This document shows, piece after piece, positions 1 through 8,716 of a stretch of 64,000 bases of DNA. The position numbers were made by a program, and so were the translations under genes. The stretch covers positions 124,001 through 188,000 of the forward strand of contig NZ_CP163435.1 of NCBI RefSeq assembly GCF_041051975.1, read 5' to 3'. This stretch comes from Streptomyces sp. R21. GTDB taxonomy: Bacteria > Actinomycetota > Actinomycetes > Streptomycetales > Streptomycetaceae. Below the pieces are notes generated by a model, which was not told the DNA's origin, did not search any database, and was given only the letters and a program-made list of their open reading frames with translations. The stretch's first letter is position 1. Each line of letters begins with the position of its first letter.

Positions 1-530
1 CGGTAGATCCATGTGCGGCGGCCCTTGAAGCCGGCCCCGTACATGCCCTGGATGCCGGTGGAGCCGGGCACGGCGGGGGCCTGGGAGAACACCAGGCGCC
101 CGCCGGGTGCGAGCCGGTCGCGGATGAGGGGCAGCAGTTCCTCGGGGTCGGTGAACCAGAGGGCGCCCCAGATCGAATAGACCGTGTCGTACGGCTCCCC
201 GGGGCGGGCGAGGTAGTCGAGTACGTCGCCCTCGATGAAGCGGGCGCCTGCCAGTTCGCCCCAGCGTTCGCGGGCCTTGGCGCACTGGACGGAGGAGAGG
301 TCGATGCCGTGCGCCTGTACGCCGTTGGCGGCCAGGGCGGCTACGGCGTTGCCCCGGCCGAAGCCGAGTTCCAGTGCCGTGTGCGGCTGGCCGAGGAGTT
401 CGGCGCCGGGCCCGTGGCCGTCGTACTGGGTCCAGCCGAACGCGGCAGCCAAGGCTTCCTCGCGACTCTCGTCGGCAACGCCCTGAGCGTAGTGGTCCCA
501 GTAGGAGGTGTGGTCGGTGATGTTCTGCAT
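1..530 (-). CDS. class I SAM-dependent methyltransferase (3' end outside window)
   Basis: This reads from an ATG at 530 to the window edge, so the C-terminus is missing. The N-terminus has the YWDHY start and the GPGAELLG segment, followed by a glycine-rich SAM-binding loop (LELGFGRGN), an acidic ligand position (GIDLSSVQ), YDTVYS and the post-motif PGGRLVF. This is the standard order of a class I methyltransferase. It is a clear paralogue of the methyltransferase at 12045-12746, sharing GPGAE, VYS..GA, FTDP.ELLP and PGGRLVF. In both loci a GRDP-like gene, or its tail, lies just upstream on the same strand. The substrate is unknown; a link to the GRDP-like protein is inferred from this repeated pairing. 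Confidence 0.8.
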   Translation of the reverse strand, partial: MQNITDHTSYWDHYAQGVADESREEALAAAFGWTQYDGHGPGAELLGQPHTALELGFGRGNAVAALAANGVQAHGIDLSSVQCAKARERWGELAGARFIEGDVLDYLARPGEPYDTVYSIWGALWFTDPEELLPLIRDRLAPGGRLVFSQAPAVPGSTGIQGMYGAGFKGRRTWIY

Positions 531-574
531 GGGGCGGCGGCCTCGTCGTGGGGAGGGTGGGGCCGCTCACGCTA

Positions 575-904
575 CTGACCACCGCGTCTTGATCACCGCC
601 GGATGCTTGGTGTTCGCCCGTGTGGGGCGCTCCGTGTCCGGCCGTGGCCGGGCATTGGTGCGGACGGGCCGGGAGCCGCGCGATGCGGCTCCCGGCCCTG
701 GAGTGCTGCCGGTTCAGTGGCAGTTGGAATTGGGCGTGCAGGGCGAGCACTTGGCCGCGTCCTTCTCCCACAGCGGGAGGTCGACGGCGAAGCCGTTGTC
801 GGCGAGTATCTGCGCGGTGCGCACCACGGTTCCGTCGGCCTTGCGGTCGATCTCCGGCACGTGTTCGAGGAATTGGCCGCGGAAGTGGCGCGCGCAGAAC
901 TCGC
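575..904. repeat. direct repeat, copy 1 (second copy 19053-19383)
   Basis: About 330 bp containing the C-terminal half of the GRDP-like gene, its terminator hairpin and downstream flank. It recurs at 19053-19383 with scattered substitutions and one net inserted base. The inserted base falls inside the coding part and shifts the frame in the 19-kb copy. Confidence 0.85.
667..697 (-). terminator. hairpin terminator of the GRDP-like gene
   Basis: A perfect 13-bp stem (GGCCGGGAGCCGC at 667-679, its complement at 685-697) with a 5-nt loop lies 17 bp beyond the stop of the GRDP-like gene at 714. The same hairpin with one loop change is conserved at 19145-19175 beside the broken copy. No long T-run follows, as is common in high-GC actinomycetes. 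Confidence 0.7.
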
Positions 905-1160
905 GGTAGTTGACGGTGTCGAGGATGAAGCCGTGCACGGCCGTGTCGACCAGGGCGCCGCATCCGATCTCCAGGCCCTGTCCCCACGTCTCTATCGCCG
1001 TGATCAGGTAGGCGACGGCCTGGCCGAAGAGGCGTTCGGCCATCAGGCGGTCGAACGGGTGGTCGCGCACGAGCAGGGTGATCTGCCGGTCCCACACGCT
1101 CGGGTCGACGAACGACCTCGGGTCGCGGGTCTGGATCTGGGGCTGGAGTGCGGTTGCCAT
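714..1160 (-). CDS. GRDP-like small protein with Cys-rich C-terminal tail
   Basis: 148 aa, from ATG at 1160. The central stretch (about residues 71-100) reads VDTAVHGFILDT..Y..FC followed by LEHVP. This resembles the His-containing core of glycine-rich domain-containing proteins (GRDP, DUF1399: vDl.WH.hil.T..Y..fc). The C-terminus is a conserved tail with Cys138, Cys141, Cys147 and final His148, suggesting metal binding or modification. It is divergent from the XRE regulator at 1332 and upstream of the methyltransferase at 530. The only complete member of the family in the window; three partial copies lie at 4771, 12859 and 19192. Function is unknown; the GRDP assignment is from motif resemblance only. 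Confidence 0.7.
   Translation of the reverse strand: MATALQPQIQTRDPRSFVDPSVWDRQITLLVRDHPFDRLMAERLFGQAVAYLITAIETWGQGLEIGCGALVDTAVHGFILDTVNYREFCARHFRGQFLEHVPEIDRKADGTVVRTAQILADNGFAVDLPLWEKDAAKCSPCTPNSNCH
950..1139. repeat. direct repeat of GRDP N-terminal half (second copy 4771-4960)
   Basis: 190 bp covering codons for roughly residues 8-70 of the GRDP-like protein. The copy at 4771-4960 differs at four positions without indels, about 98% identity, so the duplication is recent. Confidence 0.9.
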
Positions 1161-1331
1161 GGTGGACTCCCTCGGTCGGGGACGGTCGGTCCAGCACACT
1201 GCGGACCGGCCGGGGCCGGGAGTGAATTGCCGCGCCGCGCACGCCGTTTGCACATCGTGCACGCGCCGCTGACAGGCGCGGGCGGGGCCCGTAGCGTGAG
1301 CAGACTGGGCCGTGCCAGGTCGGGGGGTGCG
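1161..1331. promoter_or_regulatory. divergent promoter region with short inverted repeats
   Basis: 171 bp between the divergent GRDP-like and XRE genes. It holds a TGCAC-ATC-GTGCA palindrome (1249-1261) directly followed by a GCGCC..GGCGC inverted repeat. These are candidate operators for the adjacent XRE regulator. No clear -10/-35 pair was identified. Confidence 0.4.
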
Positions 1332-2645
1332 ATGCGCACACACGATCCGCTGTGGACCTCGCCGCGTGTGCGGCGCCTGATGGCGGCTGGCGACGCGGGC
1401 TCGCTGGTGCGGCTGGGCCGCGAGGCCCGCGGCTGGCGGCAGGAGGACCTGGGCGACCGGGTGGGCTGTTCGGCCTCGACGATCTCGCGGCTGGAGCACC
1501 GGGCGGCTCCGGGGGACGTTCAGATGCTGCGGCAGATCGCCGACTCGGTGGGAATGCCTCGCCTGGTCTTGGGCGCGGTCTTGGGGCTGCTTCCCGCGCG
1601 GACCACTACAGTGACCGCCCAAGTACGCGAGGAGGACGATCCGATGCGCCGTCGGGAACTGTTGGCCTGGGCCTCCACTGCGGCCGCGGCCTCGGTGCTG
1701 GGCTCACCGCTTCCGGCGGCTGCCGCCCCGCTCTCCGGTCTGGACGACTTGCTGGTGTTCGGGCCGCCGACGCTTGCGGTGGAGCCCACCGCCGAGGCCG
1801 CCGCTCTCGCCGTGCAGGCCTCCCGCGCGGACGTGCTCGCCTGCCGGTATGACGCGCTTGCCCGGGCGCTGCCGCAACGCCTCGCGCTCGCACAGGCCTC
1901 CCGCGGCGAGCCGGGGCAGCGCGCAAGCGCCGAACTGTTCGCCGTCGCGGCGCGGTTGTGCATCAAACTCGGGGACGATCGGCTGACGGCCATCACCGCG
2001 GACCGGGCCGTCACCGCAGCGGCCGCGACAGGCGCACCGCTGGTGCTGGCCGAGGCCCACCGGATGGTCTCCAGCGCCCACCGGCGCCACGGGCAGTACG
2101 GGCGGGCGACTGCGATCGCCGTGCGGGCCGCCGACCAGCTCGCTGGCACCCGCACCCCGGACACCGCCGGGCGCCTGTCGGCACGCGGCAACCTGCTCGC
2201 CACCGCGACCTACAGTGCGGCCAAGGCGGGCGACCGAGACACCGCGCACGCTCTGCTCGCCGAGGCCCGCGGGTGCGCCGTCCAGCTCGGCCGCGACACC
2301 CCGGCCGCCGCGGGCGGGTACTTCGGCGCGGACCAGGTCTCCCTGCACGAAGTATCGGTCCACCACCTGCTCGGCGACGCCGGCGCGGCCGTCGAGCAGG
2401 CCCGCCGCATCGCGGTCCAAGGATTGCCGCGCGAGCGCCGCGCCCGCCTATATCTGGACCTTGCCCGCGCCTATGAGCTGTGGGGCAAGCCGGACCAGAC
2501 ACTGCGGGCGTTGACGCTCGCCGAGCGGGCAGCCCCGCAGGATGTGCGCCGCAGCAGCGTGCGCACGCTCGCCGTGCGTCTGCTGCACCAGCCCCGACCC
2601 GTGCCCGGAGGACGCGACTTCGCCCGGCGCATCGGCGCCATCTGA
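1332..2645 (+). CDS. XRE-family transcriptional regulator with TPR-like C-terminus
   Basis: 437 aa. The reading frame is open further upstream, but ATG 1332 is chosen because upstream sequence is the divergent promoter region and the HTH begins shortly after (about residues 25-85: LVRLGREARGWRQEDLGDRV, then SASTISRLE). A segment near residue 104 (MRRRELLAWAS followed by an Ala-rich stretch) mimics a signal peptide, which I recognise from other Streptomyces XRE/helical-repeat regulators. Residues about 140-430 are helical repeats rich in Ala and Arg. Probably a cytoplasmic DNA-binding regulator of the divergent GRDP/methyltransferase pair; ligand unknown. Confidence 0.8.
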   Translation: MRTHDPLWTSPRVRRLMAAGDAGSLVRLGREARGWRQEDLGDRVGCSASTISRLEHRAAPGDVQMLRQIADSVGMPRLVLGAVLGLLPARTTTVTAQVREEDDPMRRRELLAWASTAAAASVLGSPLPAAAAPLSGLDDLLVFGPPTLAVEPTAEAAALAVQASRADVLACRYDALARALPQRLALAQASRGEPGQRASAELFAVAARLCIKLGDDRLTAITADRAVTAAAATGAPLVLAEAHRMVSSAHRRHGQYGRATAIAVRAADQLAGTRTPDTAGRLSARGNLLATATYSAAKAGDRDTAHALLAEARGCAVQLGRDTPAAAGGYFGADQVSLHEVSVHHLLGDAGAAVEQARRIAVQGLPRERRARLYLDLARAYELWGKPDQTLRALTLAERAAPQDVRRSSVRTLAVRLLHQPRPVPGGRDFARRIGAI

Positions 2646-2847
2646 TCCCAGGCCCGCAACACTCTGCAGTAGTTCCCCGATCACCGCGGCGCATCAGCGT
2701 GCTGGACACGCGCCACGGCGGCAGGAGCCTCCAAACGGGTGGGATTGGCGGTTCACATGACGAGTGGTGAGGCGACTTCCCTAGGCTGCGGCGGCATGAC
2801 GGGCGGCGTCCGGCGACCGCCTCACGGAGACAGCTGCGGGAGTACGG

Positions 2848-3174
2848 GTGGAGCCTTACAGCAGGCACGGCAAGTTGGTACGGGATCGGATTCCGCAGAT
2901 CATCCGCGAGAACGGGGCCGAGCCGGTCACCTACATCGCGGACCGAAAGGAATACCGCGGCCGGCTGAGGGAGAAACTTGGCGAGGAGGTCGCCGAGTTC
3001 CTTGAGGCGGATGAGGACTCGGCCCCGGAGGAACTCGCGGACGTGCTGGAGGTCGTGCGCGCGCTCGCCACCGACCTGGGAGTTGACGCGGATCAGCTGG
3101 AGAAGCTCCGCGAGGCCAAGGCGGCTGCGCGGGGCGGCTTCGCCGACCGGATCATCTGGACGGGCAACCGCTGA
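2848..3174 (+). CDS. MazG-like nucleoside triphosphate pyrophosphohydrolase (COG4997 type)
   Basis: 108 aa with a GTG start; a GGGAG stretch lies upstream. The family signature KLVRDRIPQIIRENG is at residues 8-22, followed by LGEEVAEFLE and EELADVLEVVRALA, which carry the Glu/Asp ladder that binds Mg2+ in the all-alpha NTP pyrophosphatase superfamily. Such proteins hydrolyse non-canonical or damaged NTPs, or act on phosphoribosyl-ATP-like substrates. Full length for the family. No operon partner. Confidence 0.85.
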   Translation: MEPYSRHGKLVRDRIPQIIRENGAEPVTYIADRKEYRGRLREKLGEEVAEFLEADEDSAPEELADVLEVVRALATDLGVDADQLEKLREAKAAARGGFADRIIWTGNR

Positions 3175-3224
3175 CCGCAGGCCGTCCCGGCGACCGGCTG
3201 GCACACGACGTGGTGCGCAACTGC

Positions 3225-3578
3225 TCACGCGACTGGGGACGTTGGCCGATACCCGGCTTCGGGCAGGCCGCGGGCGGCTGGGAACGTGCTCGGGTACGCG
3301 ATCCACGTCCGGGGCTTGGCCAGGACGGCATGGCAGACCCCGGGCAGCGGCAGCCCGGGGGCACCAGTGGGGGCGAGGCCGGCCTGACGGGCGAGTGCGG
3401 CGATCTCGCCCGGGTCGATGCCGCGCTGGAAGGTCCCCTTGCTCTGGCTGGACCAGAAGCCGTCGTGATGGGCCGTCCAGCCGCCGTCCGCGGCGGCCTT
3501 GGCGACCTCCTCCGGTGAGCGGGTGACCACCACGACATGGCCACCAGGGCGGGCGAAGGACGCCGCGTCCTTGAGGGC
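3225..3578 (-). pseudogene. methyltransferase-like C-terminal fragment abutting a CRISPR repeat
   Basis: Reading from about 3578 gives ALKDAASFARPGGHVVVVTR, like the post-motif strand of a class I methyltransferase, and continues about 100 aa to a stop at 3225. Its 5' part ends at a degenerate CRISPR repeat (3573-3601), so start and SAM-binding domain are gone. The family assignment rests on the PGGHVVVV segment only. Confidence 0.5.
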
Positions 3579-3662
3579 CCCGCGTCCGCGGGGGTATTCC
3601 GGCGCAACAGGTCAGCGTCATCCATGACTCACCGTGGTCCCCGCCGACGCGGGGGTGCTCCG
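3573..3662 (+). CRISPR. CRISPR remnant: two type I-E-like repeats, one spacer
   Basis: A 29-nt repeat at 3634-3662 (GTGGTCCCCGCCGACGC... ending CTCCG) is preceded by a 32-nt spacer (3602-3633) and a degenerate 29-nt repeat (3573-3601) that matches about 23 of 29 positions. The 61-nt period and repeat sequence match the longer arrays at 8877 and 11242. No cas genes nearby. Confidence 0.75.
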
Positions 3663-3785
3663 TGCGTGGGCATGGTGAAGTTGAGGGTTCCCCTTACGAA
3701 CATCTGCGCCCAGGCCCGTCTGGGGCTCATGACACGTTCGTTACCGGCACCCCGTCGACCGTGCTCGAGGTCATTGTGTCGATGG

Positions 3786-4568
3786 TCAGAACGCCTGCGA
3801 CAGAGCGCTTGCGATCGCTGCGGCGGTCTCCTGTGGAGCCTCGTCCGGGAGGAGGAACACCGAGCCGGGAATCGTCACCAGGGTCACGTTGGGAGCGGCT
3901 TCGAGCGTGGCGCGTTCGGCGTCGGTCAGGCCTCCATCCCCCTTCTCGGCGTGGACCACCCACACAGGATTGCCAGATGTGGCCAGCTCGGCGGCGAAGT
4001 CTCGATCTGCAGCAATGTAGTCGAGGTACTCGCCGCACGCTCGAACCGAATCACTGGCTCTGTTCTGCTTGAAGTCCTCAATCAGTTCCTTCTTGTGCAG
4101 CTCAGGTGCCTTGGCAAATCTGGCCATCAGCGGCATGAGCCGGAGCAGTGCGGCCATCGGCAAGCTACCGAGTTTCTGCGACGCCCGTACGACGGCGCGG
4201 AAGAACGGTGCCTCATCCTCAGTGGTCAGGCTGATGCCGAGGAGCACGGCCGGGCCATGGAAGTGCCCCGACAGCACCATGTCCAGGACCACCGTCGCGC
4301 CGTGGGAGAAGCCCACGACCACGTCGCACCGGTGTTCCTTGGCCAGCTCCCCGGCGCTGCGAGACAGCGCGGGAATGGACATGTCTTCGGACACAGGCGC
4401 GCCCGCCATGCCCGGGAGCGTCGTAGCGACCAAACGGACACCGGACAGCGCCGGATCAGCCATCACCAGGTTGAACGACCGGGCGGCGTTGGCTCCGCCC
4501 GGCAGGAGCAGGACCGATCGATCCGCATCCGGTGGCCCCGACGTCAGAAGCTCCCAGGATTCCCTCAT
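3786..4568 (-). CDS. alpha/beta hydrolase
   Basis: 260 aa from ATG at 4568. The N-terminus runs into an oxyanion-loop type segment (VLLLPGGANAARSF), and the nucleophile elbow is GFSHGA (Gly-x-Ser-x-Gly, residue about 96). A late Asp/His pair region (WVVHAEKGDGG, then SVFLLPDEAP) is weaker, so the catalytic His is uncertain. Usual length for the small cytosolic hydrolase group. Stands alone between a CRISPR remnant and a GRDP fragment. Substrate unknown. Confidence 0.8.
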   Translation of the reverse strand: MRESWELLTSGPPDADRSVLLLPGGANAARSFNLVMADPALSGVRLVATTLPGMAGAPVSEDMSIPALSRSAGELAKEHRCDVVVGFSHGATVVLDMVLSGHFHGPAVLLGISLTTEDEAPFFRAVVRASQKLGSLPMAALLRLMPLMARFAKAPELHKKELIEDFKQNRASDSVRACGEYLDYIAADRDFAAELATSGNPVWVVHAEKGDGGLTDAERATLEAAPNVTLVTIPGSVFLLPDEAPQETAAAIASALSQAF

Positions 4569-4770
4569 GGCTACCTCCGGACAGTGGACTCCCGCTCACA
4601 AAGGGTATGGCGAGGCGATCCCCGCTGGCAGGCTGGAGTTCTGACGATTCTATGACGCACTCGACAAAAGGGTCATCTTGATCGGTTGCGCTGGTTGGCC
4701 CGTCTACTGGGTCCTCAACATCTGCGGGCAACGTTCACAGCGATTCGAGGACGCAGGCTGGCGTTGGCGG

Positions 4771-4960
4771 CCAGGGCGCCGCATCCGATCTCCAGGCCCT
4801 GTCCCCATGTCTCCATCGCCGTGATCAGGTAGGCGACGGCCTGGCCGAAGAGGCGTTCGGCCATCAGGCGGTCGAACGGGTGGTCGCGCACGAGCAGGGT
4901 GATCTGCCGGTCCCACACGCTTGGGTCGACGAACGACCTCGGGTCGCGGGTCTGGGTCTG
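4771..4960 (-). pseudogene. GRDP-like N-terminal fragment
   Basis: A near-identical copy (four differences in 190 bp) of the N-terminal half of the GRDP-like gene at 714-1160. Both ends are lost: the match stops at TRDPRS on one side and GCGAL on the other, where the reading continues into unrelated sequence. The complementary C-terminal half lies at 19053-19383. Confidence 0.85.
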
Positions 4961-5204
4961 CGGGCAGCACGGCCAGCACCAGGCCGGCGGCGTATGCCAG
5001 GGCGCGGTCGACGTCACCGAGCTTTCGGTGGATCCCGACCCTCGATGCCCGGAGTACGTCTCTTTTCAGCCATGCCTCTATAACGTCCCTGCGCGGAAAG
5101 GTACTTCCGTACAGGAGCATGCACCTGACATCTTGCACCCACCACTCGTTTCGTACGGCCCGGCCGGTGCCCTCAGCACGGCCGGGCCGTCTCCGGAGGA
5201 CGCA
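4961..5204. other. intergenic stretch before the S8 protease
   Basis: On the minus strand 4961-5050 reads GIHRKLGDVDRALAYAAGLV, which looks like a helical-repeat regulator fragment, but no start or domain can be assigned. The remainder should hold the promoter of the protease at 5205. Confidence 0.3.
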
Positions 5205-7004
5205 TTGATACCCCACATAGCCAGCCGACCTAGACGCACGCTGGTGCTGGCGGCCACGCTCGGCGCCGCCCTCGCGTTCGGCGCCCCGGGAGCCCTCGCG
5301 GGCACGCTCCCCGTCGGCCCCTCCACCGCGCCGGCCGCCAAGGCCCACGCTCTGGCCGTCGCGCCGGCTTCCCAGAGTGCGACCTGGGTGGCCGGGACGC
5401 GTGCCTACCTCGTGATCACTGCCCCCGGTGACAGTTCGGCGGTCCGCTCGGCGATCGCGGCCAACGGCGGCACCGTCTTCTCGAACTTCGACGCCATCGG
5501 CGTGATCGTCGCCCACTCGGCGTCCAGCGGATTCGCCGCCACCATGCGCGGTGTCGCCGGCGTGCAGCAGGTCGGCGCCACGCGTACCTCGGACGTCCCG
5601 GCCGACGCCTACACCCCGGCGCTCCCGGCAAATCCGGCTCAGGCCTCGACCCCGGCCGGAGAACCGGTCCGGACCGACATGAGCCAGATCAAGGCCGACC
5701 AGGCCTGGGCCATGAACCCAGGCTCCGCCTCCGTCACGGTCGGCATCCTGGACACCGGTATGGACGACCAGCACCAAGACCTGGCGCCCAACTTCGACGC
5801 GGCCGACTCGGTCTCCTGCGCCTACGGCAAGCCCGACACCCGTGCCGGCGCGTGGCGGGACGTCGACACGCACGGCACCCACGTAGCGGGCACCATCGCC
5901 GCGGCCAAGAACGGCAAGGGCGTCGTCGGAGTGGCACCCGGGGTGAAGATCGCCGCGGTCCGGGTCGCCGAGCCGGGCAACTCGTTCTTCTTCGCCGAGA
6001 ACACCATCTGCGGCTTCGTCTGGGCCGGTGACCACGGCTTCAAGGTCACCAATAACAGCTATTACACGGACCCGTGGCAGTTCAACTGCCCGGACAACAT
6101 CGACCAGGCCGCCATCATCGAGGGCGTCAAGCGCGCCCAGGAGTACGCCGAGGGCAAGGGCTCCCTCCAGATCGCCGCCGCGGGCAACGAGAACTACGAC
6201 CTCGCCCACAAGACAACCGACTCCGCGAGCCCGAACGACTCGACGCCGGTCACCCGCACTATCACCAACGCTTGCCTCGACATCCCGACCGAGCTGCCGG
6301 GCGTGGTCACGGTCGCGGCCAACGGCACTGGCGTCACCAAGGCCTCGTTCTCCAACTACGGTCAGGGCGTCATCGACGTCGCGGCGCCGGGCAGCAACGT
6401 GTACTCCACCGTCCCCGGCGGCGGCTACGGCAGCAAGAGCGGCACCTCGATGGCCACCCCGCACGTGGTCGGCGTGGCGGCACTCATCGCCAGCGCCAAC
6501 CCGGGCATCACCCCGGCGCAGCTCCGCGCCAAGCTGGCCGAGCAGGCCAACGACATCGCCTGCCCCTCGGACAGCCGCTGCACGGGCACGACGGCCAACA
6601 ACTCGTTCTTCGGCGAGGGACAGGTCGACGCCCTCAAGGCCGTCGGGGCCACCCCGCCGACCGGCAAGTACTTCGAGAACCTCGCGGACTTCGCCATCAA
6701 CGACAACGCGACCGTGGAGAGCCCGATCGCCGTAACCGGCGTGACCGGCAACGCCCCGGCCACCCTCAAGGTGGGTGTGGACATCGCGCACACCTACATC
6801 GGTGACCTGAAGGTCGACCTGGTGGCGCCGGACGGCACCGTCTACACGCTGCACAACCACGCCGGCGGCAGCGCCGACAACATCGCCCAGACCTTTACCG
6901 TGAACGCCTCCTCGGAGGTCGCGAACGGCACCTGGAAGCTGCGCGTCAACGACAACGCCGCCTCCGACACAGGCAAGATCGACGCCTGGAACCTGACCTT
7001 CTAG
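5205..7004 (+). CDS. secreted S8 (subtilisin) serine protease with C-terminal P domain
   Basis: 599 aa. TTG 5205 is chosen for the GGAGGA ribosome-binding site at 5195-5200 and because a signal peptide follows at once (RPRRTLVLAATLGAALAFGA). Residues about 60-110 resemble an I9-type propeptide. The catalytic triad is visible: Asp in GILDTGMDD (~183), His in DTHGTHVAGT (~222), Ser in GTSMATPH (~413), with the oxyanion Asn in AAAGNEN (~326). Residues from about 487 form a proprotein-convertase P domain (IGDLKVDLVAPDG, then NGTWKLRVND). Exported protease, probably self-processing. Monocistronic. Confidence 0.93.
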   Translation: MIPHIASRPRRTLVLAATLGAALAFGAPGALAGTLPVGPSTAPAAKAHALAVAPASQSATWVAGTRAYLVITAPGDSSAVRSAIAANGGTVFSNFDAIGVIVAHSASSGFAATMRGVAGVQQVGATRTSDVPADAYTPALPANPAQASTPAGEPVRTDMSQIKADQAWAMNPGSASVTVGILDTGMDDQHQDLAPNFDAADSVSCAYGKPDTRAGAWRDVDTHGTHVAGTIAAAKNGKGVVGVAPGVKIAAVRVAEPGNSFFFAENTICGFVWAGDHGFKVTNNSYYTDPWQFNCPDNIDQAAIIEGVKRAQEYAEGKGSLQIAAAGNENYDLAHKTTDSASPNDSTPVTRTITNACLDIPTELPGVVTVAANGTGVTKASFSNYGQGVIDVAAPGSNVYSTVPGGGYGSKSGTSMATPHVVGVAALIASANPGITPAQLRAKLAEQANDIACPSDSRCTGTTANNSFFGEGQVDALKAVGATPPTGKYFENLADFAINDNATVESPIAVTGVTGNAPATLKVGVDIAHTYIGDLKVDLVAPDGTVYTLHNHAGGSADNIAQTFTVNASSEVANGTWKLRVNDNAASDTGKIDAWNLTF

Positions 7005-7207
7005 CGCAGGGCCCGGCAACGCCCGCGTACAGCACGCACTGCGCCGGCGACAGCTCCCCGCCCGCAGCCGCGGACAAGGTGGGCTGCGGTCTGTTCGGCC
7101 AGGGCTGCGAACTGCTGGGCGGCAGAGGGCATATGGGCCTCGGCGGCGGTGTACGCCGTGGTTGGGGCCACCATGCCGGAGGCGTCCCCAGGAAGGCCGC
7201 GGACGGC

Positions 7208-7441
7208 CTAGGTGTGCTGCCTGGACAGGTTGGTGACGCGGCACTTGACCGTAAAGGTGCGCTCCAGCGTGCCCGGGTCGACCTCTGCGGTCGGTACGAG
7301 GACGGCCTGGGCTCGGGTGACGATCGCATGCACCTCCTCGCGAATCTCCTCGGCGTACTGCGTGGGCAGCATTGCCCGCCCGGCCCGGACCAGGATTTCG
7401 TCGCCCGTTGCCCGCCGGATCCGGCCCAGTGTGCGGCTCAT
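7208..7441 (-). pseudogene. LysR-family regulator fragment
   Basis: Starts inside the helix-turn-helix (MSRTLGRIRRATGDEILVR) and continues into the linker helix and LERTFTV strand, then ends after 77 aa. It closely resembles residues 40-110 of the complete LysR at 7671-8591. The first HTH helix and the whole effector domain are missing. Confidence 0.75.
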
Positions 7442-7446
7442 GGCCG

Positions 7447-7611
7447 GTTGTCGTGTTTCAGGAGAACACGCCGCTGGCCATCGCCGTCGGTGTCGGGCTT
7501 GCGTTCGTGGTGACCGGCGTCATCGAAGGCGTACGCCGCATCCGCCGCGGGAAGGCCGACGCGCCGAAAGCAGCCCGCGACCTCCAGCCGGAAGGCGGGT
7601 CAGGATTGTGA
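7447..7611 (+). other. possible membrane-protein C-terminal fragment
   Basis: One frame reads TPLAIAVGVGLAFVVTGVIE followed by basic residues and a stop at 7611, like a single transmembrane helix with a cytoplasmic tail. There is no start codon with a ribosome-binding site. It may be a remnant of a larger gene; low confidence. Confidence 0.25.
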
Positions 7612-7670
7612 ATCCATGTCGACACACCCAGCCGCGCTTGAAGCCCGTCGAGGAGTGCCCTGCCGGAACG

Positions 7671-8591
7671 CTACTGGTCAGAGGCGTCGGGAGTGGTGAA
7701 CAGGTCCTGGAGGGTCTGGGTCGCCAGGTTGAGCAGCCAGGTGTGGGCGGGGTCGTTGTCGTAACGCTGGTGCCAGAGCAGGTAGAGAGGTACGGGTGGC
7801 AGGTCGAATGGTAGCGACAGCGTGGTCAGGCCCAGCTGGTCGCGGGCGGAGCGGGTGACCGCGTCGGGGAGGGTGACCACGACGTCGGCGTCACGGGCGA
7901 GCTGCAGTGCGGTGTCCGTCGCGGGGGCGGAGACGATGACACGGCGCTCCTGGCCGAGGGCTGCGACGACCTCGTCGACCCGGTCGCGGAGGCTTCCACG
8001 CCGGGAGACGGTCACGTGATCGGCCGCCGCGTACCTCTCGACGGTCACCGGCCCTTCGGTGAGTGGATGGGCCGCCCGGACAGCAAGGATGATCCTGTCC
8101 TGGCCGATGAGGCGGTGACGGATGTCGGGCTGGGACGGCGGTCCGGCACTGGAGGCCACATCGACTTCGCCGCGACGCAGCTCAGGGGTGTCGTGGCCGG
8201 GCTCGACCGTGAGACGTATCTTCACCTCCGGGGCCTGGCGGTGCACCGCGGCGACGAGGGCGCTCCCGCAGGCGGTAGTGAGGGCGTCGTGCAAGCGGAC
8301 GGTGAACACCCGCTCCAGGCCTGCCAGGTCGAGGTCCGTATGGGCGGACAGCAACTGGTGAGCTTGCTGTACCAGCGCGTGGACCTCGGTGCGCATGGCC
8401 AGCGCACGGGGGGTGGGCGTCATGTGGCGTCCGGTGCGGACCAGGATCTGATCGCCGGTGGCTTTGCGGATACGACCCAGCGAGCGGCTCATGGCCGGCG
8501 CGGTGACGTGCAGCCGGTCCGCGGCTCCAGCCACGCTGCCCTCCTCCAGCAACGCGTCCAGGGCAGTGAGCAGATTCAAATCCAGTTGCAT
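7671..8591 (-). CDS. LysR-family transcriptional regulator
   Basis: 306 aa from ATG 8591 (MQLDLNLLTALDALLEEGS). Winged HTH at residues 1-60 (SVAGAADRLHVTAPAMSRSL), linker helix, then a periplasmic-binding-protein-like effector domain to the C-terminus. Divergent from the truncated inositol-monophosphatase-like gene at 8717, its likely original target. An 11-bp inverted repeat (8583-8625) overlaps its start codon, consistent with autoregulation. The start region lacks a recognisable ribosome-binding site. Confidence 0.88.
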   Translation of the reverse strand: MQLDLNLLTALDALLEEGSVAGAADRLHVTAPAMSRSLGRIRKATGDQILVRTGRHMTPTPRALAMRTEVHALVQQAHQLLSAHTDLDLAGLERVFTVRLHDALTTACGSALVAAVHRQAPEVKIRLTVEPGHDTPELRRGEVDVASSAGPPSQPDIRHRLIGQDRIILAVRAAHPLTEGPVTVERYAAADHVTVSRRGSLRDRVDEVVAALGQERRVIVSAPATDTALQLARDADVVVTLPDAVTRSARDQLGLTTLSLPFDLPPVPLYLLWHQRYDNDPAHTWLLNLATQTLQDLFTTPDASDQ

Positions 8592-8625
8592 GAAAGTAAC
8601 TATACAAATGAATATCATGCAACTG
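8583..8625. promoter_or_regulatory. inverted repeat, candidate LysR operator
   Basis: CAGTTGCATGA (8583-8593) and its exact complement TCATGCAACTG (8615-8625) are separated by 21 AT-rich nt. The left arm overlaps the LysR start codon. Its position in the divergent promoter suggests the regulator's own binding site. Confidence 0.6.
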
Positions 8626-8716
8626 TCGTTAACAGTGGTGGCTTCTACCTTCGAGACGCGGGGCCGAAAGGAACACCCAACACCGGCCCGCTACTACCGA
8701 CTTCAGGGAGCACCCC

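Noticed and set aside
603..1331. Open frame continuing 243 codons upstream of the XRE regulator
   Set aside because: It runs antisense through the GRDP-like gene and its terminator and has no family resemblance; the HTH starts after ATG 1332.
4704..7244. An 846-codon minus-strand frame over the S8 protease
   Set aside because: Antisense shadow of a gene with a complete catalytic triad; composition is repetitive Gly/Arg/Val.
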